Assembly (NCBI GenBank): GCA_014304965.1
Contig: JACRTZ010000124.1
Coordinates: 1 to 12,004, forward strand
Length of the DNA stretch: 12,004 bases
From: Vulcanimicrobiota bacterium
GTDB taxonomy: Bacteria; Vulcanimicrobiota; Vulcanimicrobiia; Vulcanimicrobiales; Vulcanimicrobiaceae
Direction of reading: 5' to 3'
Under the pieces are notes generated by a model that was given only the letters and a program-made list of their open reading frames with translations, did not search any database and had not been told where the DNA came from. A program made the translations under genes and the position numbers. Numbering within the stretch: the stretch's first letter is position 1; the number at the start of each line of letters is the position of its first letter. This document shows positions 1 to 5,775 of this stretch, piece after piece.

Positions 1-1
1 C

Positions 2-1918
2 AACTTGGGCGAGACGCAAGATTACCTCGACCTCAAGTATGCCGGCACCGATCGCATGCTGGTTCCCGTCACGCAGATGCATCAGGTCACGAAGTACTCG
101 GCGAACGAAGGCGTGGCGCCCCGGCTTTCCAAGATGGGCGGCGCCGATTGGGCGCGCACCAAAAATCGCGTCTCGGAAAATCTCGCAAAGATCGCCGAAG
201 GGCTCGTCGAGCTGTACGCGGAGCGGGAACTCGCACGCGGTCACGCCTTCGGGCCAGACACGCCGTGGCAGGCCGAACTCGAAGAAGCGTTTCCCTACGA
301 GCCGACGGTCGATCAAGCCAAAGCGATCGTCGAGACGAAATCCGATATGGAAAACGCGCGTCCGATGGACCGCTTAGTGTGCGGCGACGTCGGCTACGGC
401 AAGACCGAAGTCGCGGTGCGCGCCGCATTCAAAGCCGTCGCGGACCAGCGGCAAGTTGCGGTGCTCGTGCCGACCACGCTGCTCGCCGCGCAGCATCACC
501 GCACGTTCTCGACGCGCTTCGCAGGCTTCCCGGTCCGGGTCGAAGAGTTGTCGCGCTTTAAAACGAAGAAAGAACAGCAAGCGATTCTCAAAGACCTTGC
601 CGACGGCAAGGTGGACGTCGTGGTCGGCACGCACCGCCTGCTGCAAAAGGACGTCGTCTTCAAAGACCTCGGGCTCATCGTCGTGGACGAAGAGCAGCGC
701 TTCGGGGTCATGCACAAGGAACGGCTCAAACAGATGCGTGCGTCGGTTGACGTCCTGACGCTCTCGGCGACGCCGATTCCGCGCACGCTGCATATGTCGC
801 TGCTCGGAGTGCGCGACCTCTCGCTCATCCAGACGCCGCCGAAGAACCGGATGTCCATCAAAACGGTCGTCGTCCCGACCTCCGACGCGATCGTGCAAAA
901 GGCCATTACGTCCGAACTCGACCGGGGCGGCCAAGTGTACTACCTGCACAATCGCATCGAGTCCATCTATGCGGTTTCGCGCGCGCTGCAGCAACTCGTG
1001 CCGAAGGCGCGGATCGCGGTCGGTCACGGCCAAATGGGCGAAACCGAACTCGAGCCGATTATGGCGCGCTTCATCGAAGGCGAACTCGACGTGCTCGTCG
1101 CGACGACGATCATCGAGAACGGCATCGACATCCCGAACGTCAACACGATCGTCGTCAACGATGCGGACAAATTCGGCCTCGCGCAACTCTATCAACTGCG
1201 CGGCCGCGTCGGACGTTCGAACCATCAGGCCTACGCGTTCTTATTGTATCAGCCGCACAAGGCGCTGAGCGAAGATGCCAAAGCCCGGCTGGAAGCGATT
1301 CGAGAGTTCACGCACCTGGGCAGCGGCTTGCAGGTCGCGATGCGCGACCTCGAGATTCGCGGCGCCGGCAACCTGCTCGGCGCGGCGCAGTCCGGCTTCA
1401 TCGGGGCAGTCGGTTTCGAAACGTACTGCGAACTGTTGGCGCAAGCGATCGCGCAGCGACGCGGCCGCAAGGCCGAAGCCGAAGAAGCCCGCCAAGCCGT
1501 GATCGACGTCAAGCTCGACGCCTTTATCCCGAACGACTTCATCCCGCAAGTCTCGCAGAAGATCGGCGCGTATCAGCAACTCGCGAACGCGCGTAGCGAG
1601 GCGGAAGTGGACGAAATCGGCGCCGGCTTGCGCGATCGCTTCGGCCCGCTGCCCGAGCCGCTGCAGAATCTCGTCGAGGTCACCAAGCTCCGCACGGTCG
1701 CGCTCGAAAAACGCGTGACGCGCGTCATCGTGGACTCGCAGCGCTTGACGCTCGGGGTCGGCAGCGGCTTCGAACTCCCGCCGACGGCGATCCCGAAACT
1801 CCAATCGCTGACGAAAAACAAATTCCGCTTCGGCGACGGCAAGATCATGGTGGACCTCCCCGACCGCAAACCGGTGGAGCACTTGCCGCTCTTGCGCAGC
1901 CTCCTCGCGGCTTTGTAA
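2..1918 (+). CDS. mfd: Transcription-repair coupling factor Mfd, C-terminal part (5' end outside window)
   Basis: Mfd is a DNA translocase that pushes stalled RNA polymerase off DNA and recruits UvrA for strand-specific excision repair. The reading frame is open from the first bases, so the gene starts upstream. Counting from the TTG at 5, residues 1-45 look like the end of the RNA-polymerase-interacting domain. The superfamily 2 helicase core follows: Walker A GDVGYGKT at 127-134, DEEQ at 228-231, SATPIPRT at 254-261 and the arginine-finger motif QLRGRVGRS near 397-406. Next comes a RecG-like translocation motif (GAGNLLGAAQSG). The last ~110 residues are the Mfd C-terminal regulatory domain. 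About 640 residues are present; family members are usually about 1,100-1,200, so the UvrB-like N-terminal half is missing from the window, not from the gene. The DEEQ box, RID remnant and C-terminal domain separate it from RecG. No frameshift is visible. Confidence 0.97.
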   Translation, partial: NLGETQDYLDLKYAGTDRMLVPVTQMHQVTKYSANEGVAPRLSKMGGADWARTKNRVSENLAKIAEGLVELYAERELARGHAFGPDTPWQAELEEAFPYEPTVDQAKAIVETKSDMENARPMDRLVCGDVGYGKTEVAVRAAFKAVADQRQVAVLVPTTLLAAQHHRTFSTRFAGFPVRVEELSRFKTKKEQQAILKDLADGKVDVVVGTHRLLQKDVVFKDLGLIVVDEEQRFGVMHKERLKQMRASVDVLTLSATPIPRTLHMSLLGVRDLSLIQTPPKNRMSIKTVVVPTSDAIVQKAITSELDRGGQVYYLHNRIESIYAVSRALQQLVPKARIAVGHGQMGETELEPIMARFIEGELDVLVATTIIENGIDIPNVNTIVVNDADKFGLAQLYQLRGRVGRSNHQAYAFLLYQPHKALSEDAKARLEAIREFTHLGSGLQVAMRDLEIRGAGNLLGAAQSGFIGAVGFETYCELLAQAIAQRRGRKAEAEEARQAVIDVKLDAFIPNDFIPQVSQKIGAYQQLANARSEAEVDEIGAGLRDRFGPLPEPLQNLVEVTKLRTVALEKRVTRVIVDSQRLTLGVGSGFELPPTAIPKLQSLTKNKFRFGDGKIMVDLPDRKPVEHLPLLRSLLAAL

Positions 1919-1919
1919 C
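1892..1919 (+). promoter_or_regulatory. Weak candidate promoter for the structured RNA
   Basis: TTGCGC (1892-1897) and TGTAAC (1914-1919) are separated by 16 nt at the very end of mfd. They match the sigma-70 consensus at 3 of 6 and 4 of 6 positions. A start near 1926 would fit the 5' side of the RNA structure. The match is weak and could be chance; readthrough from mfd is the alternative. Confidence 0.2.
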
Positions 1920-1925
1920 AGTCGT

Positions 1926-2238
1926 TCACGTCGGTGGTTCGGCGACCTAACCGGGCGAAACGCCGGGGGCTGCCGCGCGGCCAGTCTGCCGCCCGAGGTG
2001 CGGTGGGCGGCCGCGTGGATGCAGAGGGGCCTCCGACGCGAGGCCGGAGCCAGGATGGCGCCAGGCCGAGCGCGGGGGAGCAGGAGCTCTGTAGGACGCA
2101 GAGCGACGAGCGTCCCCGAGGCACCGCGCGGCCGAACGCCGGACCCTGAACCGCGACACGAAGCGACGCGGGGAGGGGTGAGACCCGAACCCGGGCAATT
2201 GGGTGGGGTTTGCGGGTCCTAAAGGGACCTTCGTTTTT
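1926..2238 (+). ncRNA. Candidate structured RNA or riboswitch-like leader between mfd and the foldase gene
   Basis: This stretch has no credible ORF. It is G-rich on the + strand and dense in perfect hairpins, unlike the coding DNA around it. Visible helices: GGCG/CGCC around AAA at 1954-1964; an 8-bp helix 1998-2005 with 2122-2129 (one G-U); inside it, a 6-bp hairpin GGCCTC/GAGGCC at 2028-2045, a hairpin at 2046-2062, and GGGGA/TCCCC (2075-2079 with 2113-2117) enclosing GCTCTG/CAGAGC (2086-2104). Outside it are CCGCG/CGCGG at 2151-2171 and a long-range 7-bp pairing of 1936-1942 (GGTTCGG) with 2185-2191 (CCGAACC). It ends in a terminator-like hairpin at 2214-2238. I could not assign it: RNase P, SRP, tmRNA and common riboswitch signatures are not seen. 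It may be a free ncRNA, or a cis-acting leader of the foldase gene whose start lies 48 nt beyond the T-rich tail. Boundaries are approximate. Confidence 0.5.
2214..2238 (+). terminator. Intrinsic terminator-like hairpin with T-rich tail
   Basis: GGTCC (2215-2219) and GGACC (2225-2229) form a 5-bp stem, extended by a G-U pair (2214 with 2230), around the loop TAAAG. The tail 2230-2238 is TTCGTTTTT. The stem is short, but this T-run stands out in GC-rich surroundings. It would end the structured RNA before the foldase gene. GGACCC at 2141-2146 is perfectly complementary to the 5' arm GGGTCC (2214-2219), so an alternative, antiterminator-like pairing is possible. Confidence 0.5.
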
Positions 2239-2286
2239 GTGAAGCGCTGCCCGGAATGCGGGCGCGCTGTTGGGAGTGCCTGGTCG

Positions 2287-3240
2287 ATGCTCGTTGGATC
2301 TCGGTTTTTAATGTTGTGCGGCGCTGCAGCGATGTTCGCCGGCTGCGCGAATGGGGGCGGCTCGAACGTTGCGACCGTCAACGGTCAAGGCATTTCGCGT
2401 TCGGAGTTCGAGACGAAGCTCGAAACGCTGCCGCAGGCCAAGCAGATTTTCACCCAGATGGTGCAAGGCGTACTGATCGATCAATACGCACGCGACAACA
2501 AGGTGACCGTCAGCGACGCGGACGTCAAGAAAAAAGAAGAGGAGATCAAGGCGAAGTATCCTGCGGGTCAATTCGAACAGATTCTCAAGTCGCAGAACCT
2601 GACCGAAGCGGACGTCCAGAAGATTTTGCGGCAGCAGCTGATCCTTGGAAAGGCCATCGGGCCGAACATCAAGATCAGCGACGCCGACGTAAAGGCATAC
2701 CTCGCGAAGAGCCACGCCACGCTCGATACGCCGGAGCAAGTGCGGGCGCGCCACATCCTGGTCCCCGACTTGAAGACCGCCCAAGAAGTCGAAGCGAAAC
2801 TCAAGGGCGGCGCCAAGTTCGAAGACACGGCGCAAAAGTACTCGACCGATCCCCAGAGCAAGGTCAAGGGCGGCGAACTCGGCTTCTTCAGCCGCGGCCA
2901 GATGGTCCCGAGCTTCCAAGCCGCGGCCTTCTCACAACCCGCCGGCGTGGTCGGCCCGCCGGTGAAGTCGCCGTTCGGCTACCACATCATTCAGGTCGAG
3001 GAGCGCAAGAAAGCGCAAGTCGCGACGCTCGCCAATTCGGGTGAGAAGATTCGCGCCACGCTGACGTCGCAGCAAGAAGGCCAGCAGATCCCCGCATTCC
3101 TTCAGAAGCTGCGCAACGACGCGAAGATCACGATCAACGATGCCGCGCTACAGGACGCATTCCCGCCGGTGGTGCCGACCGCGGCCCCGGCCGGCAGCCC
3201 CGCGACCGCTTCGCCGCCGAGCCCCGCCGCCAAAAAGTAA
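2287..3240 (+). CDS. Parvulin-type peptidyl-prolyl isomerase / foldase lipoprotein (PrsA/SurA-like)
   Basis: Predicted extracytoplasmic foldase: the C-terminal half is a PpiC/parvulin rotamase domain, which isomerises prolyl bonds in secreted proteins. With the ATG at 2287 the protein has 317 residues. It begins MLVGSRF, followed by a short hydrophobic stretch ending MFAGC, a plausible but imperfect lipobox (F rather than L at -3), which suggests a membrane-anchored lipoprotein. Residues ~20-145 are a helical SurA-N/PrsA-like chaperone region beginning VATVNGQGISRSEFE. The rotamase domain spans ~152-240, with VRARHILV, GGELGFFSRGQMV and SPFGYHIIQVEE. The tail is Ala/Pro/Ser-rich and low in complexity. 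This start has GGGAG at 2272-2276, 10 nt upstream. A longer reading from GTG 2203 or 2239 would run through the terminator hairpin and put a CPEC segment before the signal, so I reject it. Clostridia also carry a prsA-type gene beside mfd and mazG. Confidence 0.88.
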   Translation: MLVGSRFLMLCGAAAMFAGCANGGGSNVATVNGQGISRSEFETKLETLPQAKQIFTQMVQGVLIDQYARDNKVTVSDADVKKKEEEIKAKYPAGQFEQILKSQNLTEADVQKILRQQLILGKAIGPNIKISDADVKAYLAKSHATLDTPEQVRARHILVPDLKTAQEVEAKLKGGAKFEDTAQKYSTDPQSKVKGGELGFFSRGQMVPSFQAAAFSQPAGVVGPPVKSPFGYHIIQVEERKKAQVATLANSGEKIRATLTSQQEGQQIPAFLQKLRNDAKITINDAALQDAFPPVVPTAAPAGSPATASPPSPAAKK

Positions 3241-3261
3241 GGCGATTCGGCCCGTGCGATT

Positions 3262-3302
3262 CTCCGAGAAGCGTTGCGGCGCGGCTCGGGGAACGCTCGG
3301 AG
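3262..3302 (+). promoter_or_regulatory. RNA hairpin overlapping the mazG ribosome-binding region
   Basis: CTCCG (3262-3266) pairs with CGGAG (3298-3302), and AGCGTT (3270-3275) pairs with AACGCT (3292-3297), giving 11 bp interrupted by a 3-nt bulge (AGA). The loop is GC-rich. The 3' arm ends one nucleotide before the ATG at 3304 and contains the GGAG; GGGGA (3288-3292) lies at the loop edge. The structure could hide both possible Shine-Dalgarno sequences. No T-tract follows, so it is not a typical terminator. Confidence 0.4.
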
Positions 3303-3303
3303 C

Positions 3304-4488
3304 ATGGGCGTGATCCGCGTCGTCGGCCTCGGTCCGGGCGATCCCGACCTTCTCACGCTCGGAAGCCTCGAAGCGCTGCGCCGCGTCGGACGCATGATTC
3401 CGCTGCTCGCGCCGCCCGAGCTCGCGCTCTTCTTGGAAAGCGAAGGGGTCGCGCTCGTGCGCGATCTGGTGGACGATCAGGCGCTCTTCGTGCGCGGTTC
3501 GAGCGAAACGATCGAGCGGTTTGTCGAACGCGTCGAGGACCGCGACCTCGCGCTCGGCGTCGTCGGTAATCCCCTTTCGGACTTCCCCGGATTACCCGTC
3601 TTGCTGCGTGCGCTCGAAGCGCGGCGCATCGCGTGCGAACTCGTACCCGGCATGCCCCGCGCAACGCTCTCCGCAGCCCTGAGCATGCCGCTCATGCCAC
3701 TCCCGCCGGCATCGGATCATTACGGTTGGGAAGATCTCGTTCAGATCATGGGCCGCTTGCGGCGCTCGTGTCCGTGGGATCGCGAACAGACGCACGAATC
3801 GCTGCTGAAATACTTGATCGAAGAGGCCTATGAAGTCGTGGACGCCGTCGAGTCGCGCCACGAAGGCGATCTCTGCGAAGAACTCGGCGACCTCTTGCTG
3901 CAAGTCGTCTTCCACGCGCAACTGGCGACCGAGCGCGGGAAGTTCTCAATCGCCGACGTCGTGGACGGCCTTTCGAACAAGATGATCCGCCGGCACCCGC
4001 ACGTCTTCGGCGACCACCCTGCGGCGACGGTTGACCAAGTCTGGCAGAACTGGGATCAGCTCAAAGCACTCGAGCCCGCGGGAAAGCGCCGCGAATCGCG
4101 CCTCGACGGCATCCCGAAAGGTCTCGGTGCGTTGCAGCGCGCGCAGAAAATGCAAGAAAAGGCCGCGCGCGTGGGCTTCGATTGGCCCGATCTCTCGGGC
4201 GTTCGCGCGAAGCTCGCCGAGGAGGTCGCCGAGCTCGAAGACGCGCGCCGCAGCGGCGAGCCTGCGGCGATTCGCGAAGAGTCGGGTGACGTGCTGTTCA
4301 CCTTCGTCAATCTCGTTCGCGCACTCGGCGTGGATGCCGAGGGAGCGCTGCGCGCCGCGAACGACAAATTCTACCGGCGGTTCGCCTTCATGGAGCGCCG
4401 CGCGGAGCGCGACGGCCGCGATCTCAACGACATGTCGCTCGACGAACTCGAGGAACTATGGCAGCTGGCGAAGACTCAGGCAGCGTAA
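3304..4488 (+). CDS. mazG: Nucleoside triphosphate pyrophosphohydrolase MazG with shortened methylase-like N-terminus
   Basis: MazG hydrolyses non-canonical or excess (d)NTPs to NMP and pyrophosphate in the cytosol. The 394-residue protein has two parts. Residues 1-~130 resemble the start of a tetrapyrrole (corrin/porphyrin) methylase domain: VVGLGPGDPDLLTLG near the N-terminus, GVVGNPL, then ELVPGMP. From ~139 to the end is a full tandem MazG. Repeat 1 has CPWDREQTHESL, EEAYEVVDAVE and EELGDLL; repeat 2 has EEVAELED and EESGDVLF, so the acidic metal-binding residues are kept in both. In Bacillus YabN the methylase domain is about 220 residues; here its second half is missing. ATG 3304 has GGGGA 11 nt upstream. 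A GTG at 3310, 7 nt after GGAG, is an equally good start and removes two residues. The TTG at 3274 is less likely. Its place between mfd and an rqcP-like gene matches Bacillus and Clostridium. Confidence 0.93.
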   Translation: MGVIRVVGLGPGDPDLLTLGSLEALRRVGRMIPLLAPPELALFLESEGVALVRDLVDDQALFVRGSSETIERFVERVEDRDLALGVVGNPLSDFPGLPVLLRALEARRIACELVPGMPRATLSAALSMPLMPLPPASDHYGWEDLVQIMGRLRRSCPWDREQTHESLLKYLIEEAYEVVDAVESRHEGDLCEELGDLLLQVVFHAQLATERGKFSIADVVDGLSNKMIRRHPHVFGDHPAATVDQVWQNWDQLKALEPAGKRRESRLDGIPKGLGALQRAQKMQEKAARVGFDWPDLSGVRAKLAEEVAELEDARRSGEPAAIREESGDVLFTFVNLVRALGVDAEGALRAANDKFYRRFAFMERRAERDGRDLNDMSLDELEELWQLAKTQAA

Positions 4489-4841
4489 CGCTGCGCGTGC
4501 GCATGAGCGCGCACGACGCGCATTACGGCGGTGGCTTAGTAGACGGCGCGCGCGTGCTCGCGCTATTCGGCGACGTCGCGACCGAACTCTTGATTCGCAA
4601 CGATGGCGACGAGGGTCTGTTCGCGGCCTACGAATCGGTTGAGTTCCTTCAACCGGTTCGCGCCGGCGATTTCATCGAAGCGTCGGGGCGAATCGTGCGG
4701 ATCGGCAACCGCTCGCGCACGATCGAGTTCGAAGCCCGCAAGACGATCGCCGCGCGCCCCGACCGCTCGCCAAGCGCCGCCGAGGTGCTGCAGCCGCCGG
4801 TCGTCGTCTGCCGCGCGCGCGGCACGTGCGTCGTACCATGA
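4458..4841 (+). CDS. Hotdog-fold protein resembling 3-aminobutyryl-CoA ammonia-lyase (Kal)
   Basis: A 127-residue single-domain hotdog protein. The pattern RVRMSAHDAHYGG, LVDGARVL, LFGDVATELL, NDGDEGLFAAYESVEFL, PVRAGDFIEA and the terminal CRARGTCV resembles, from memory, the Kal family. Kal removes ammonia from L-3-aminobutyryl-CoA to give crotonyl-CoA in lysine fermentation. No other lysine-fermentation gene is present, so the substrate here may differ; treat the name as family membership, not proven reaction. The ATG at 4458 overlaps the end of mazG by 31 nt and is preceded by GAGGA at a short distance. The next ATG (4503) would remove the conserved TLRVRM strand, so the overlap is probably real. 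Its stop overlaps the next gene's ATG (ATGA). It appears co-translated with mazG. Confidence 0.78.
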   Translation: MAAGEDSGSVTLRVRMSAHDAHYGGGLVDGARVLALFGDVATELLIRNDGDEGLFAAYESVEFLQPVRAGDFIEASGRIVRIGNRSRTIEFEARKTIAARPDRSPSAAEVLQPPVVVCRARGTCVVP

Positions 4842-5401
4842 TGCGGTTCGTGCTTGCCGCCGCGCTCGCTCTGCTCGTGGCCGGTACTGCGCCGGCGCTA
4901 TCTGCGAAAACGGCTTCGAGCACGCCCGCGGCGAGAGCGAGCGCTTTTCCGACGTCGCTCGACGCCTTTCAGATTTCCGGTCCCGACATCGCGCGGCTGT
5001 TGCGCGCGGTGGATGCGGTCGACAAGTCGCCCGCTATCGTCCTGCAGATCGACGCGAAGACGGCCGCGGACATGCCGGCGTACGACCCCGCAATTCACTA
5101 TGCCGGCCTCGCGCACGTCAAGGGCAAGAAAACCGGCCTCATTTGGATGGATCCCTCCGCCTTCGCTCCTCCGATGAACGACGCGAAAGTTCGGCTCTAT
5201 CGCGGTGCGATGATGCTCGCGGTCATGGACTACGGCTTCGCGGGCGCGAAGTGGAAGGCAATCTACGACGTCGCGGCGCGCGCCGATGCGGCGCTGGGGG
5301 ACGACGCGAGCGATCGCTACCGAAGCCGGCACGCGATCGTCCGAACGATTTACCGAACCGTCGACGACATCCGGACGCCGAAGGCGAGCCCGCCGCCTTA
5401 G
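4838..5401 (+). CDS. Predicted secreted protein of unknown function
   Basis: A 187-residue protein I do not recognise. The N-terminus is a clear Sec signal peptide: MMRF, a long Ala/Leu/Val core to ~18, then a plausible signal peptidase I site after ALSA (~23). No lipobox cysteine, transmembrane helix, repeat or known metal motif is seen in the mature part. The mature part is soluble and rich in Ala and Asp, with a Thr/Ser/Ala-rich start and a Pro-rich end. The ATG at 4838 overlaps the stop of the upstream gene (ATGA); the ATG at 4841 is an alternative that shortens it by one residue. Composition matches its neighbours, so there is no sign of recent transfer. It is the last gene before the 63-nt palindrome and probably ends the mazG transcription unit. 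Confidence 0.75.
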   Translation: MMRFVLAAALALLVAGTAPALSAKTASSTPAARASAFPTSLDAFQISGPDIARLLRAVDAVDKSPAIVLQIDAKTAADMPAYDPAIHYAGLAHVKGKKTGLIWMDPSAFAPPMNDAKVRLYRGAMMLAVMDYGFAGAKWKAIYDVAARADAALGDDASDRYRSRHAIVRTIYRTVDDIRTPKASPPP

Positions 5402-5463
5402 TGTGCTGAACCGGAAATGACATGATAGTCGCCTTGTGTCACGCCATTTCCGGCTCGGCACAC
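5401..5463. repeat. 63-nt near-perfect palindrome (possible palindromic repeat or RNA hairpin)
   Basis: The arms at 5401-5419 and 5445-5463 are 19 nt each and complementary at 17 positions, with one further G-U-compatible pair and one A/C mismatch. A 25-nt loop (5420-5444) separates them, within which TGACA (5418-5422) and TGTCA (5437-5441) offer a competing pairing. The element fills almost the whole gap between the secreted-protein stop and the rqcP start. No T-tract follows, so it is not a classic terminator. Such a long stem with a less GC-rich centre is typical of REP-type or MITE-like dispersed elements, but only one copy is visible here, so mobility is inference. Transcribed, it would form a very stable hairpin 6 nt before the rqcP start codon. 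Confidence 0.75.
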
Positions 5464-5469
5464 TAGCCC

Positions 5470-5775
5470 TTGCGCGTTGATAAATTCCTCAAGGTTTCGC
5501 GACTGGCCAAGCGCCGAAGCGAAGCGCACGAAGCGCTGGTCGCCGGACGGATCACGCGCGAAGGGCGCGCGCTCAAGCCCGGCTACGAGGTGCGCGAAGG
5601 CGACGTCATCGTCTTGCATTACGTGCGCAAATTCCTCACCGTTCGGGTGCTGCACGTGCCGCTACGCGTCACGCCGGCACTGCGCGACATCCCGATGTAC
5701 GAAGTGCTCGAAGAGCGCAAGGACGACCCGGTGGACTGGCTCGACGGCGCGCCCGCGGGCCCGCTCGAACTCTGA
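5470..5775 (+). CDS. rqcP: S4-domain RNA-binding protein, RqcP (YabO) type
   Basis: A 101-residue protein with an N-terminal S4 RNA-binding domain, opening RVDKFLKVSRLAKRRSEA and continuing through AGRITREGR, KPGYEVREGD and VIVLHY. This closely follows Bacillus RqcP (RLDKFLKVSRLIKRR), including the arginines of the first helix. RqcP works with RqcH on stalled large ribosomal subunits, helping add alanine tails to the nascent chain. The alternative is Hsp15/HslR, but the sequence and the mfd-mazG context favour RqcP. The C-terminal ~25 residues (YEVLEERKDDPVDW to the end) are acidic and specific to this protein. The start is TTG 5470, directly giving the conserved RVDKFL; I see no Shine-Dalgarno sequence, and the palindrome ends 6 nt upstream, so initiation may be weak or structure-controlled. 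Its stop (TGA, 5773-5775) overlaps the proposed whiA start. Confidence 0.88.
   Translation: MRVDKFLKVSRLAKRRSEAHEALVAGRITREGRALKPGYEVREGDVIVLHYVRKFLTVRVLHVPLRVTPALRDIPMYEVLEERKDDPVDWLDGAPAGPLEL

Noticed and set aside
374..1225. 283-codon antisense reading frame inside mfd
   Set aside because: Arg/Asp/His-rich shadow of a strongly conserved helicase gene on the + strand; no independent evidence.
1934..2222. Short ORFs of 71-74 codons and a 144-codon antisense ORF in the mfd-foldase gap
   Set aside because: Low-complexity Arg/Gly/Ala/Pro translations with no ribosome-binding site, as expected from stop-poor GC-rich structured RNA sequence.
1926..2238. RNase P RNA, SRP RNA or tmRNA as identity of the intergenic RNA
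   Set aside because: The GAGGAAAGUC and ACAGAA signatures of RNase P, the GGAAGCAGCC region of SRP RNA, and tRNA-like ends of tmRNA were not seen on the + strand; the - strand is C-rich and less RNA-like.
2203..2286. N-terminal extension of the foldase from GTG 2203 or GTG 2239 with a CPEC motif
   Set aside because: It would translate through the terminator hairpin and place a polar segment before the signal peptide; ATG 2287 has a good GGGAG and starts directly at the signal.
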